Positions 42,944 to 52,960 of a stretch of DNA of 64,000 nucleotides are shown one piece after another. Each line of letters opens with the position of its first letter. Within the stretch, counting starts at the first letter, position 1. A program made the translations under genes and the position numbers. This DNA comes from Burkholderia sp. D-99 (GTDB lineage: Bacteria; Pseudomonadota; Gammaproteobacteria; Burkholderiales; Burkholderiaceae): the NCBI RefSeq assembly GCF_011605345.1, contig NZ_JAAOXM010000008.1, forward strand, positions 1-64,000, in the 5' to 3' direction. The notes beneath the pieces are model-generated. The model saw only the letters and a list, made by a program, of their open reading frames with translations. It was not told the DNA's origin and did no database searches.

Positions 42944-43657
42944 ATGGATGCGAAAGTGTGCGCGGCGGCTGCCGGTTTTACGACGGCAACGACGCCAATG
43001 TGCGCGGCGGCAATCGCCGCGCGGAAGACGGGCCGGCCCGGCCGTACCGCTTCGCTGCGCCACGCGTTTCTCGCAATCGTTTGCGTTCTGGGTGCGGCGC
43101 CGGCCGTGCTCGCGGGGGTACCTGCCGACGCGGACGATCCCGTCGACACCACGCGTATCGTCGCCGCCGCAAACCCTGCCGATCCCGCGGCGTCTCCCGA
43201 TTCCGCCGTTTCGTCACACGACTCCGCCGTGCGTCAGGTCGTGCTCGGCATCGTCAGCTTCACGCGCTGGCCGACCACGCCCGTTCGCCTGCACCTGTGC
43301 GTCACGGGCCGGCCCGACTACGCGCGCGGCCTGACCGATACGCTGCAGGCGGGCTCCACGCTGCTCGACGTGCAGCGTGTCCGCTTCGACGATCCGTCGC
43401 TCGGCATCGCGTGCGACGTCGTGTATCTCGGCACCTTGAACAACGACGAGAGAACGCGCGTGAGAACCGCACTGGCCGGCCATCCGGTCCTGACGATCGC
43501 GGAACACGATCCGTCCTGCACCGCGGGCGGCATGTTCTGTCTCAATGTCGATGGCGATCGCGTGTCGTTCGACATCAATCTCGACGCGGTGGCGCGCAGC
43601 GGCGTGCGCGTGCATCCGAACGTGCTCAATCTCGCGCGACGGCCGGGGGCACCATGA
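42944..43657 (+). CDS. yfiR: YfiR-like periplasmic repressor of a diguanylate cyclase
   Basis: About 237 aa; the start is uncertain (ATG 42944 chosen, GTG 42878 or ATG 42998 possible). An N-terminal signal/anchor (FLAIVCVLGAAPAVLAG) leads to a YfiR domain: ILGIVSFTRWP-type helix, LCVTGRPDY, and four cysteines (119, 157, 192, 199) with spacings of about 38 and 7 residues, as in P. aeruginosa YfiR disulfides. It would hold YfiN inactive in the periplasm. Its stop overlaps the yfiN start. Confidence 0.82.
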   Translation: MDAKVCAAAAGFTTATTPMCAAAIAARKTGRPGRTASLRHAFLAIVCVLGAAPAVLAGVPADADDPVDTTRIVAAANPADPAASPDSAVSSHDSAVRQVVLGIVSFTRWPTTPVRLHLCVTGRPDYARGLTDTLQAGSTLLDVQRVRFDDPSLGIACDVVYLGTLNNDERTRVRTALAGHPVLTIAEHDPSCTAGGMFCLNVDGDRVSFDINLDAVARSGVRVHPNVLNLARRPGAP

Positions 43658-44922
43658 TGCGGCCCTTGCTCCACGTGCCTCCTTCGCGCATGTCGCGCCC
43701 CACGCTGCAAAGCGTGCTGCGCCGTGCGCACCTGCGCCTCGCGTTCGTCGCCGTTGCGATGGCCGCCGTGTCGTTGATCGTGGTCGCCGTGATCGCGTTG
43801 CGTGCGTATGCGGGCAACAACCTGAACCTGCTGGCCCGCTCGCTCGGTTATACGGTCGAGGCGGCGCTCGTGTTCGGCGATCGCGTCGCGGCGAGCGAGG
43901 CGATCGGCATGATCGCGAGCGAGGAAGACGTCGCGCAGGTCGTGGTGACCGACAGCAAGGGCCAGCCGTTCGCGACGTGGCAGCTGCCTGCCGGAAACGG
44001 GATCGCGCGGCTCGAGCGCGTCGTTGCCGATCTCGCGCTGCCCGGGCCCGTGACGGTGCCGGTCGTGCACGACGGCATCGTCGTCGGGCAGGTCGTCGTG
44101 CGCGGCCGCGGACACCAGTTCTTCGGGTTCCTGCTCGGCGGCGTCGGCGGCATTCTCGGCTGCCTGGCCGTCAGCGTGTTCGGCGCGTATGTGAGCTCGA
44201 AGCGCCTGCTGCGCAACATCGTCGCGCCGTTGCGCGCGCTCGCCGGCGTCGCGCATGCGGTGCGGCGCGAACGGGTATTCGCACGGCGCGTCGAGCCGGC
44301 GGCGATCGCGGAACTGAACGAGCTCGGCGACGACTTCAATGCGCTGCTCGACGAATTCGAAGACTGGCAAAACACGCTGCGCGACGAAAACGCGTCGCTC
44401 GAACACAAGGCGACGCACGATGCGCTCACCGGGCTGCCCAATCGCGTGCAGTTCGAGTCGCGTCTCGCGCGTGCGCTCGTCGATGCCGACGGGACGGGCC
44501 AGCGGGTCGCGATCCTGTATCTGGACTGCGACCGCTTCAAGGAGATCAACGATTGTCTGGGTCACGATGCCGGCGACGCGGTGCTGGTCGGCATCGCGTC
44601 GCGGCTGCGCACGCAGGTGCGCGAGACCGATCTGGTCGCGCGCCTCGGCGGCGACGAATTTGCGGTGATGCTGGCGACGGTGCGCGAAGCGGGCAGCGTG
44701 TTCCGGATCGCCGACGAGATATTGTCCGGCATGGCGCCGTCGATCGAGCTGTCCGACGGCCGCATGGTGGCCACCATGATGAGTGCCGGCGTTGCGCTGT
44801 ATCCCGACCACGCATCGGACGCGAGCGGTTTGCTGCGCGCGGCGGATGCAGCGATGTACCGGGCCAAGCGCGCCCGGCCAGGCTCGTGGCAGCTGGCCGA
44901 AAGCGTTGCGGGACCGGTTTGA
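43654..44922 (+). CDS. yfiN: YfiN/TpbB-like membrane diguanylate cyclase
   Basis: 422 aa. TM1 at about 28-52, a periplasmic CHASE8-like domain, TM2 at about 150-178, a HAMP segment, then a GGDEF domain with intact GGDEF at 332-336 and an RxxD inhibitory site at 323-326 (RETD, five residues before). Makes cyclic-di-GMP and is product-inhibited. Start codon overlaps yfiR by ATGA, so the inhibitor and enzyme are co-translated. Confidence 0.9.
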   Translation: MMRPLLHVPPSRMSRPTLQSVLRRAHLRLAFVAVAMAAVSLIVVAVIALRAYAGNNLNLLARSLGYTVEAALVFGDRVAASEAIGMIASEEDVAQVVVTDSKGQPFATWQLPAGNGIARLERVVADLALPGPVTVPVVHDGIVVGQVVVRGRGHQFFGFLLGGVGGILGCLAVSVFGAYVSSKRLLRNIVAPLRALAGVAHAVRRERVFARRVEPAAIAELNELGDDFNALLDEFEDWQNTLRDENASLEHKATHDALTGLPNRVQFESRLARALVDADGTGQRVAILYLDCDRFKEINDCLGHDAGDAVLVGIASRLRTQVRETDLVARLGGDEFAVMLATVREAGSVFRIADEILSGMAPSIELSDGRMVATMMSAGVALYPDHASDASGLLRAADAAMYRAKRARPGSWQLAESVAGPV

Positions 44923-45007
44923 TCGATTGTTTCGCGCTGCGGGCGAGGCCGCAGCCGCGGATGACAACAAGCGCGCCCGGCGCGGGCGCACTCGAAGGGG
45001 ATGCGAA

Positions 45008-45517
45008 ATGAACCACTCGTTTCCTGTGGGCATCGGGCGGACGTGCGTCTGGAGCGCGCTGCTGCTGTGCATGCTGCTGGGCGGCTGCAAGACACCGCCG
45101 CTTCATCGCGGGCTGACGCAGACGCAGGTCACGGCGCTCAAGTCGGCCGGTTTCCAGGAAACCGAACAGGGTTTCGAATTCGGCTCGACCGGACCGATCC
45201 TGTTCGATTTCGACCGCTACAACCTCAAGCCCGACGTGCGGCGGATCGTCGAGCGGATCGGGCGCACGCTCCACTCGGCCGGGATCAACGGGGTGCGGGT
45301 CTATGGCTACTCGGACGAAGAGGGCGTGGACGACTACGACGTCGAGTTGTCGCGGCGGCGCGCCGAGGTGGTGGCGATCGAGCTCGTCGATCTCGGGCTG
45401 GATGCGAAGCGCATCGCGGTCGTCGGGAAAGGGAAGCTCGACCCGGTGGGTGACAACCGGACACCGGCGGGTCGCGCGCAGAACCGGCGGGCGGCGATCG
45501 TGGTGTCGCCGCGGTGA
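45008..45517 (+). CDS. yfiB: YfiB-like OmpA-domain lipoprotein
   Basis: 169 aa. Lipobox LLGGC with Cys27 as lipidation site, followed by an OmpA/Pal peptidoglycan-binding domain (ILFDFDRYNLKPDVRRIVERIG, RVYGYSDEEG, NRRAAIVV). In the YfiBNR system it captures YfiR in the outer membrane and so relieves YfiN inhibition. Third gene of the module. Confidence 0.87.
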   Translation: MNHSFPVGIGRTCVWSALLLCMLLGGCKTPPLHRGLTQTQVTALKSAGFQETEQGFEFGSTGPILFDFDRYNLKPDVRRIVERIGRTLHSAGINGVRVYGYSDEEGVDDYDVELSRRRAEVVAIELVDLGLDAKRIAVVGKGKLDPVGDNRTPAGRAQNRRAAIVVSPR

Positions 45518-46036
45518 GGTTTTGTTTCCGCGGGGCAGCGGCGCCCGCCGATGCGCATCGTGCATGGGCGCGTGGCGTTGGATGCAGCCTGAAGGAGACG
45601 CAACGGAACGCGTTTGCCGTACCGATCTGATGTTTCCGGCCGCGGCGCCATAGGCGGCGCGGCGCGTGCCGCGGACTTCCGGGTGTTCGCCCGGCGCAAG
45701 CAGCCGATCGTCATGCCCTTGTCATGTCGACGTGGCGCATTACCGGGTGAAGCAGTCTTCGACGACCGGATGGTGTCGTTCGACGCATTCGAGCCGGTGC
45801 TGTCACTTGCCCGGACGAAATCGCTCCGCCGGCTCTTTGAATACTTCCTCTCCATTTGTTTGCCGAGGGCGATCCTGCCCCGGAATCCCGCTGCCAGCCT
45901 GGGTTCCCGGTTTTCAGGGCTCGAATGGAAACGTTTGCGAGTGACTTTCGCGCTGTCGGAATTTGTCCTACATTATCGGGGCTTTGGGGCCGGCCCGCCG
46001 GCCTACGGAACCTGAGATCATACGCAAGGAACAAGA
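45518..46036. other. Intergenic region before the T6SS island
   Basis: About 520 bp. No convincing gene; a TTG-initiated reading of about 130 codons shows no family features. AT content rises near 45840-45980, where the vgrG promoter probably lies, but no clear hexamer pair stood out. Confidence 0.4.
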
Positions 46037-48175
46037 ATGAGTTTCGCTCCGAACGGGGGTATTCCCAATGGTTTGGGCGGCGGCGGGCTGGGCTCTTTGA
46101 GCGCGCTCGGCGGCCTGGCTGGCCCGGTTGCGTCGAGTGTCGCCGGCAGCCTCGGGCCGCTCGCGGGCCTGGCCGGGCACGTCGACACCGTCCAGCGCGC
46201 GATGCAGCTCGCGCAGACCGGCTTCTCGCTGATGGACAAGACGCCCGGCGCGATCGCCGAGGCGATCAACGGCGCCGCCAACCCCGCGCGCCTGACCCAG
46301 CTCAACCGCTACGTGACGCTCGATACGCCGCTCGGCCCGGACGTGCTGCTGGTCAGCGCCGCCGTCGTCGACGAGTACGTGAACCGGTTGCCCGAGATCC
46401 ACCTCGACCTGCTGTCCCATCGCCACGATCTTCGCCCCGAGGACCTGATCGGCCAGCAGGTCAAGATCCGGTTCGACCAGCAGGCGCGCCTCTCGACGCT
46501 CGAGCGCGTCGTCGCATCGGGTGCCGCCGACAACGACCGTTACTTCGACGGCTACGTGGCGTCGTTCGACCGGGCCGGCAATCCCGGCAACGTCACGCAG
46601 TATCACCTGACGGCGGTGCCGTGGTTCTGGTTCCTGACGCGCTCGACCGACTGCCGGATCTTCCAGAACAAGACCGCGCAGGACATCCTCACCGAGATTT
46701 TCCAGGAGCACGGGTTTTCCGACTTCGTGTTCGATATCCGGACGAGCCAGAAGCCGCTCGAGTATGTCGTGATGTACCAGGAGAGCTACTACAACTTCTG
46801 CGCGCGGCTGATGGAGCAGGAGGGGCTCGTGTGGACGCACCGCTACGAGAAGGACAAGCACATTCTGGTGATCGGCGATTCGAACCTGCTGTTCCGCCCG
46901 ATCGACGGGCTCGCAACGGTGCCGTTCGCGGCCACCGAGGCAAGTGAGGACAGCGGGATCGACCAACTGCACGAAGGCCGGCGCTTTGGCGTCGGCAAGG
47001 TCACGTTCCGCGACTTCAACCACCAGAACCCGTCGTCGCCGCTGATGCTGGTGGAGGCCGGGCCGCAGAACCTCAAGCACGCGCGGCTCGACGCGACCGA
47101 GCGGTTCGAGCACCAGTCGCTGTACGACCACGGCGACGACGGCAACCGCTACGCCCGTTTCGCGATGGAGGCCGAGGAGGCGCAGGCCCACCGCTATACC
47201 GGCGGCGGCTACGCGTGGCGCATGACCACGGCGGGCGCCGTCACCGTGGCGAATCACCCGGTGCTCGAGAACAACCAGGAATACGTGATCCTGCAGGTGC
47301 GTCACGAGGCGGTGAACGACTACACGCAGCACAGCGCGAAGCTGCCGTACCGCAACAGCTTCGCGCTGCTGCCGAAGAAGGTGCCGTATCGCGCGACGCG
47401 CGGCACGCCGAAGCCGGTGATTCATGGCACGCAGTCGGCGATCGTCGTCGGGCCGAAGGGCGAGGAAATCTATACCAACGGCAGCGCGGTGAAGGTGCAC
47501 TTTCCTTGGGACCGGCGCGGCAAGAAGGACGGATCCGACTCGATGTGGGTGCGCGTGTCGCAACCGTGGGCGGGCGACGGCTGGGGCGCGGCCGCGATTC
47601 CGCGGATCAAGCAGGAAGTGCTCGTCGCGTTCAACCAGGGCGATCCGGACAACCCGGTGATCGTCGGCCGCGTGTTCAACGGCGAGCAAGGCAACCCGTA
47701 TCATGGTGCGGCCGGCCAGACGATGGGGATCAAGAGCCAGACGCACAAGGGGCAGGGGTCGAACGAGATCCGCATGACCGACACGAACGGCATGCAGGAA
47801 TTCTTCATGCACGCGCAGAAGGACATGAACACCGTCGTCGAGAACAACGAGACGCACAAGGTGCTGGGGCCGATGCGTACCGTGCTGGTGGCCACCGGCA
47901 GCGAAGAGAAGCAGATTCCGCAGGGCAACCTGACCGAGACGATTTCCGAGAAGCGCAGTACGACCGCGACCACCGTCGAGGTGATGACGCCGGCCAAGGA
48001 TGGGGGCGGCGGCACGCAGGTGCACATCGCCGAGCGCGGCATCCTGCTGAAGGTGATGGACAGCTCGATTTCGCTTGCGCCGGAAGGCATTCGCCTCGAG
48101 CACAAGGGCTCCGTGATCCTGATGACCGACGACGGCGTGATGGTCAACGGCCAGCGCATCGATCTCAACAAATAA
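46037..48175 (+). CDS. vgrG: T6SS spike protein VgrG
   Basis: 712 aa. Contains the gp27-like region (about 85-480: ESYYNFCARLMEQEGLVWTHRYE), gp5 OB-fold with KVHFPWDRRG and SMWVRVSQPWAGDGWG, and a C-terminal beta-prism needle ending GVMVNGQRIDLNK. The first 80 residues are an unusual Gly/Leu/Ala-rich extension plus an amphipathic helix. It is the tip carrying the downstream PAAR-Rhs effector. No core T6SS genes are in the window, so this is an orphan vgrG island. Confidence 0.95.
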   Translation: MSFAPNGGIPNGLGGGGLGSLSALGGLAGPVASSVAGSLGPLAGLAGHVDTVQRAMQLAQTGFSLMDKTPGAIAEAINGAANPARLTQLNRYVTLDTPLGPDVLLVSAAVVDEYVNRLPEIHLDLLSHRHDLRPEDLIGQQVKIRFDQQARLSTLERVVASGAADNDRYFDGYVASFDRAGNPGNVTQYHLTAVPWFWFLTRSTDCRIFQNKTAQDILTEIFQEHGFSDFVFDIRTSQKPLEYVVMYQESYYNFCARLMEQEGLVWTHRYEKDKHILVIGDSNLLFRPIDGLATVPFAATEASEDSGIDQLHEGRRFGVGKVTFRDFNHQNPSSPLMLVEAGPQNLKHARLDATERFEHQSLYDHGDDGNRYARFAMEAEEAQAHRYTGGGYAWRMTTAGAVTVANHPVLENNQEYVILQVRHEAVNDYTQHSAKLPYRNSFALLPKKVPYRATRGTPKPVIHGTQSAIVVGPKGEEIYTNGSAVKVHFPWDRRGKKDGSDSMWVRVSQPWAGDGWGAAAIPRIKQEVLVAFNQGDPDNPVIVGRVFNGEQGNPYHGAAGQTMGIKSQTHKGQGSNEIRMTDTNGMQEFFMHAQKDMNTVVENNETHKVLGPMRTVLVATGSEEKQIPQGNLTETISEKRSTTATTVEVMTPAKDGGGGTQVHIAERGILLKVMDSSISLAPEGIRLEHKGSVILMTDDGVMVNGQRIDLNK

Positions 48176-48192
48176 TACGAACGAAACCAGCC

Positions 48193-48651
48193 ATGCACTA
48201 CGCAATCCACGAAGGCACCTTCGAACTGCCGGACGCGGCGCTCGACCGTACGGTCAACATTCTCGTGATGAACGCCGGCCCCGGCGGCCTCAATCTCGTG
48301 ATCGCCCGCGGGCGGTTGCGCGACGGGGAGAATCTCGACGCGTTCGTCGCGCGCGAATGGGATGTGGCGTCGCGCGATGCCAGGATGCTCACCGAGAAGG
48401 CGCGCCGGCCCGTGACCGTCGCCGGGCGCGCGGGCGTCCAGATCGACTCCACGCACGAGCGGGACGGCCGGCTCTGGCATCAGATGCAGACCATGTTTCC
48501 GTCGGACGACGCCGGCCGCGTGCTGGTGATGACGTTGACCAGCGCGGCGCCGCTGACCGACGAGCAGCAGGCGATCGCCGACCGCATGCTGGCCAGCTTC
48601 CAGCCGCGCGTGGCGCGACCGACCCTGCTCGGGCCGGGTGACGCGTCGTGA
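48193..48651 (+). CDS. Eag-type (DUF1795) T6SS effector chaperone
   Basis: 152 aa, DUF1795 domain (YAIHEGTFELPDAALDRTVNILV, a DcrB-like beta fold). Eag proteins bind the N-terminal transmembrane segments of prePAAR effectors and shield them before loading on VgrG. Its stop overlaps the Rhs start (GTGA), so the pair is translationally coupled, as expected for a dedicated chaperone. Confidence 0.9.
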   Translation: MHYAIHEGTFELPDAALDRTVNILVMNAGPGGLNLVIARGRLRDGENLDAFVAREWDVASRDARMLTEKARRPVTVAGRAGVQIDSTHERDGRLWHQMQTMFPSDDAGRVLVMTLTSAAPLTDEQQAIADRMLASFQPRVARPTLLGPGDAS

Positions 48652-51600
48652 GCGCGGAGAACTTCGCGGCCGCTCGCTTCAAAGATCCGATCCAGCACAC
48701 GTCGTTATTGGGTGAGCTGGTCGGCACGGTCGGGTCGGTGGTCGGTGGCGCCGTCGTGGGCATGTTGGTGGCGGAGGCCATGGAGGGGCTGGTGTTCGCC
48801 GGCCTGGCATTGCTCGAGATCGGCACGGCCGGGTTGGCGACGCCGCTCGTCATTGCGATCGGTGTCGGCGTGGCCGTTGGCTCGGGCGCGCTGATGGAAG
48901 CGAGCGGGATGAACGACGCCATCGACGACGGCGCGAAGGCACTGGCCAATTCGATGGTGCCGCCCGTGATCAAAGGCAAGATCGCGAGCGGATCGGGGAA
49001 CGTTTACGTCAACAACGAGCCGGCGGCGCGGGCGGCGAAGCCGGGCGATCTCGATACCGTTGCGTGTACCGATCATCCCGGGCCGCAGATGATTGCCGAT
49101 GGGTCGGGGAGCGTTTATATCAACGATCAGCCGGCTGCGCGGGTCGGGGACAAGACGACTTGCGACGGGACGATTGCCGAGGGTTCGGATAACGTTTTTA
49201 TCGGCGGCGGGACGCAGCGGGTGCGGGACGTGAAGTCGGCTACCCGGCTCGGGTGGCTGGGGGCGGCGCTCGGCATTGCGCTCGCGGTTTGCGGGCGCGG
49301 GAAGATGAGTTGGGGGCAGTTCCTGAAGAGCAAGGTGCCGTGTCTTGCGGTGAATTTTGCGGCGAGTGTGTTCGGTACCTGGCTGGGTAGTCTGGCGAAG
49401 CCGTCGGCAGGGCATCCGGTCAACGTCATTACCGGCAGCAAGGTTCTCGACGGCACGGACGACACCGATTTTGCGTTGCCCGGGCCGCTGCCGATCGTGT
49501 GGCAGCGTTTCTATAGCAGCCTCGATGATCGTGCCGACAGCCTGTTCGGGACGGGATGGAGCGTGCCGATCAGCGTTGAGCTGTGGCTTGCGCGTGAACG
49601 CGGCGAGGTTGAGTCGATCACTTACTGGGACGAGCAGGGACGCGATATCGTGTTCCCGGCTGTGTCGCCGGGTGAGAGCCATTTCAGCGTGCCTGAAGGC
49701 ATTTACCTGATCTGCACCGCGGGTGGCCACTATGTGGTCGAGACGGTCGATGGTGTGTATCGCGATTTCGGTCGTGCTCGTAGCGATGCGGACAGCGAGG
49801 CGCTCAAGCTGTGGCGTATCGAGGATCGCAACGGTAACTGGATCGAGGTGGAGCAGGAAGCGGCCGGTGAGGTTGTGCGGCCTGCTCGGCTGCATGACAG
49901 CGCTGGTCGCATGCTGACGCTCGTCTACGATAAATCGCACGCTCGACGCATTGCCGCGATCGAGCTGACCCGTGGTGTGGACGGTGAGCAACCCGATACG
50001 CTGGTGCGTTACGCGTACAACGATGCTGGCGAGCTGGTTGCTGTTACCGACCGCAGCGGCCACACCGCGCGGCGCTTTGCGTACGAGCGTGGATTGATGG
50101 TTCAGCACACGTTGCGCGGCGGCTTGCAGTGTTTTTATGCGTGGGATGGCGTTGGTCGCAACGCGCGTGTCGTGCGCCACTGGACCAACGACGGCGAAGC
50201 GTACACGTTCAATGCGGACCTCGCCGGGCGCACGGTGACGATTACCGACCAGATCGGTCGCGTGACGCAGTGGACGTGGAACGAGGATCAGCAGCCGACG
50301 AGTCATACGGATGCCGAAGGCCACGTGTGGCAGCTCGAATGGAACGCGATGCGGCAGTTGGTCAGTACGACCGACCCGGCAGGGAACACGACCCGCTTCG
50401 AATATGACGAGCGCGGGCGGCAGACGCAGCGTATCGATGCATTGGGCCAGGTCGAGCGCACCGAGTGGAACGGGCACTACGATCTGCCTGTCGCGGAAAC
50501 CGATCCGGCCAACTCGCGCTGGATCTACCGCTACGACGATCGCGGCAACCTCACGATGACGCGCGATCCTGCGGGCTTTGCGACCGAGTATTACCGGGAT
50601 GAGCGCGGGTTGGTGCATACGATCCGCGATGCGCGGGGCGGTTACAAGTTCCTCGAATGGAATGGCCGTGCGCAACTGACCTCGTACACGGATTGTTCAG
50701 GCAAGGTCACGCGGTTTGCATACGATGCGCGAGGTACGCTTGCGCGCGTGACCGACGCGATGGGCCAGTCTACCGTCTATGAAACGGATGCGATGGGGCG
50801 CGTCACGGGGATCGGAACGGCTGATGGCGCGCGTCAGATGTTTCGATACGATGCGGCCGGACGGCTCGTCGAAGTTGTCGATGCGAATCAGCGCAGCACG
50901 CGCTATGAACTCAATCCGCGTGGATTGCTGGTATCACGGACGGATGCGGCTGATCGAGTTGTGCGGTTCGGGTACGACGATGCGTTCCGGTTGGCGAGTT
51001 TGACCAACGAGAATCGCGAGACTTATCGCTTTCAGTATGACCGTCGCGATCTGGTTGCTGCGCAGATCGGCCTCGATGGTCACAAGCGTACGTACGAATA
51101 TGACGTGTGCGGCCAAGGCACGAGCGTCCGGGATGGACAGATCGAGACACGATACGAGCGCGACGCGATCGGTCGACTGACGGCGAAGCAAGCTACGCAC
51201 GAGCGTTGTGAATACCTGTACGACAAGGCGAGCCGAATCGCATCTGCCGAGTTGTACACGCTGGCTGCTCGTGGCCCGTCGCTGAAGAATCGGGTCAGTT
51301 TGAAATACGACGCTCGTGGGGCGGTTCTCGAGGAATACACGCCGACCGGCTGGCTCGCGCATACCTACGATGAACTCGGCAATCGCGTCAGCACCACGAT
51401 CTCCGGCGAGCGCACGATCGACTGGCTGCATTACGGGTCGGGACATGTGCACCAGATTCGCGTTGACGGTGCTGCGGTCGCCGACATGGAACGCGATGAT
51501 TTGCATCGGGAGGTGCTGCGAACGCAGGGCAAGCTGACCAGTCATTTTGGATACGACGCGGTAGGCCGTCGCGCGCGGCACGCTGCGCAGCGTGGCCATG

Positions 51601-52955
51601 CGGCTGATGATCTGCTTGCGAAGCAGTGGCAATACGATGCAGCGGGCGATGTGATCCAGAAGCGCGATCAGCGTTATGGCACGACGAACTATCGGTATGA
51701 CCCGACTGGTCGGATTGAACAGGCGGTGGGGCCGGGATTGCCGTCGGAGGTGTTTCGCTGGGATGCGGCAGCTAACCTGGTGTCGAGCGATCACCCGGGC
51801 GGGTACGTCGAACACAACCGGCTCAAGATGTTCGAGGACAAGCGCTTCGAGTATGACGCGTATGGGCGGCTTGTTCGCAAGCTGAGTGGGCACGGGCCTG
51901 CCAAAGAACTGGTTCTTGGATACGACGATTGGAGTCAACTGAAGACCGTCGTGACTAAGGATCGTCTTGGCATCGCGACGACACATTTCGAATACGACGC
52001 GTTTGGTCGGCGGATTCGCAAGCTCAATGGCAGTTACGCGAGTACGGACTTCCTGTGGGACGGTATGCGGCTCGTGCAGGAGACGTATCACGACCGTCAG
52101 GGTGAGGAAGCGCTGACGTACTTGTACGAGGCCAACAGCTATGTGCCGCTTGCGCGGATCGACCAAGGCCTGCCGGCTGCTAACGATGCCAATGCACGTG
52201 ATGCGGTCTACTATTTCCACAACGACGTTTCGGGGCTGCCGGAGGAACTGACCGACGCCGACGGCGAATTGATATGGCAGGCCCGCTACAAGGTTTGGGG
52301 CAACGCCGTGCAAGAGGAGTGGATCGCGCGGGCTCCGCAGCGCTCCATACCGGCTTGGGGCGCGGTGCAGGAAGCAACGCCGACGTCTGCCCATGTGCCA
52401 AAACCACAGAACCTGCGTTTCCAGGGCGAGTATCTGGACCGGGAGACAGGGCTGCACTACAACCTGTTTCGGTACTACGATCCCGATATCGGACGGTTCA
52501 TTAGTCCAGACCCGATTGGTTTGGTCGGCGGGATCAATCTCTATCAATACGCACCGAATCCCATCTCATGGGTCGATCCTTGGGGATTGTCATGCGGACC
52601 CACAAAGGCTGCGCGTCCGCAGAAAGTCGTCAACGATTTGAAAGATTTCCGAGGCCGTAATTTCCGTTTTGGCTCCGAGACTTTCAAGTTGGAGAAGAGC
52701 GGAATGAAACACATACTGGAGCGTCATCACCCAGAGTATTGGGATGGATCGGTTAAAGCCAAGCAAAGTTTCTTCGATTCGAAGATGTCTATTGATGATG
52801 TCAGTGATGCTATTGGCAGTGTCATGAAGCAAAATAGCGGCGTGCTAGAGGCGAAGGGTGCTCAGGGCATGTATCAGATAAAAGGCACATACGATGGTGC
52901 TGATTATGTGCTTGGCTTGAATAACGGCAGAGTTGGCCAATTCTATAAAGAGTAG
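48648..52955 (+). CDS. prePAAR-PAAR-Rhs T6SS effector with C-terminal RNase-like toxin
   Basis: 1435 aa. The prePAAR motif AARxxDxxxH is at 8-17, followed by hydrophobic segments (about 19-90), a PAAR domain (about 105-190, repeated PAARxGD), a further membrane region (about 200-255), a long YD/Rhs repeat shell, and the conserved core end GGINLYQYAPNP...DPWGL (DPWGL 1310-1314) where Rhs proteins self-cleave. The 121-aa tip carries a KHILERHH cluster (H1355, R1359, H1360, H1361), W1365 and ends GRVGQFYKE, reminiscent of EndoU/BECR-fold RNases; that assignment is tentative. Codon use turns AT-rich from the tip onward, showing the tip was swapped in. Confidence 0.92.
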   Translation: MSAENFAAARFKDPIQHTSLLGELVGTVGSVVGGAVVGMLVAEAMEGLVFAGLALLEIGTAGLATPLVIAIGVGVAVGSGALMEASGMNDAIDDGAKALANSMVPPVIKGKIASGSGNVYVNNEPAARAAKPGDLDTVACTDHPGPQMIADGSGSVYINDQPAARVGDKTTCDGTIAEGSDNVFIGGGTQRVRDVKSATRLGWLGAALGIALAVCGRGKMSWGQFLKSKVPCLAVNFAASVFGTWLGSLAKPSAGHPVNVITGSKVLDGTDDTDFALPGPLPIVWQRFYSSLDDRADSLFGTGWSVPISVELWLARERGEVESITYWDEQGRDIVFPAVSPGESHFSVPEGIYLICTAGGHYVVETVDGVYRDFGRARSDADSEALKLWRIEDRNGNWIEVEQEAAGEVVRPARLHDSAGRMLTLVYDKSHARRIAAIELTRGVDGEQPDTLVRYAYNDAGELVAVTDRSGHTARRFAYERGLMVQHTLRGGLQCFYAWDGVGRNARVVRHWTNDGEAYTFNADLAGRTVTITDQIGRVTQWTWNEDQQPTSHTDAEGHVWQLEWNAMRQLVSTTDPAGNTTRFEYDERGRQTQRIDALGQVERTEWNGHYDLPVAETDPANSRWIYRYDDRGNLTMTRDPAGFATEYYRDERGLVHTIRDARGGYKFLEWNGRAQLTSYTDCSGKVTRFAYDARGTLARVTDAMGQSTVYETDAMGRVTGIGTADGARQMFRYDAAGRLVEVVDANQRSTRYELNPRGLLVSRTDAADRVVRFGYDDAFRLASLTNENRETYRFQYDRRDLVAAQIGLDGHKRTYEYDVCGQGTSVRDGQIETRYERDAIGRLTAKQATHERCEYLYDKASRIASAELYTLAARGPSLKNRVSLKYDARGAVLEEYTPTGWLAHTYDELGNRVSTTISGERTIDWLHYGSGHVHQIRVDGAAVADMERDDLHREVLRTQGKLTSHFGYDAVGRRARHAAQRGHAADDLLAKQWQYDAAGDVIQKRDQRYGTTNYRYDPTGRIEQAVGPGLPSEVFRWDAAANLVSSDHPGGYVEHNRLKMFEDKRFEYDAYGRLVRKLSGHGPAKELVLGYDDWSQLKTVVTKDRLGIATTHFEYDAFGRRIRKLNGSYASTDFLWDGMRLVQETYHDRQGEEALTYLYEANSYVPLARIDQGLPAANDANARDAVYYFHNDVSGLPEELTDADGELIWQARYKVWGNAVQEEWIARAPQRSIPAWGAVQEATPTSAHVPKPQNLRFQGEYLDRETGLHYNLFRYYDPDIGRFISPDPIGLVGGINLYQYAPNPISWVDPWGLSCGPTKAARPQKVVNDLKDFRGRNFRFGSETFKLEKSGMKHILERHHPEYWDGSVKAKQSFFDSKMSIDDVSDAIGSVMKQNSGVLEAKGAQGMYQIKGTYDGADYVLGLNNGRVGQFYKE

Positions 52956-52960
52956 ATGGA

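Noticed and set aside
45614..46015. 133-codon TTG-initiated ORF before vgrG
   Set aside because: No RBS, no family pattern, and it occupies the expected vgrG promoter region.
45968..48205. 745-codon minus-strand open frame over vgrG
   Set aside because: Antisense of a clear VgrG; no recognisable domain.
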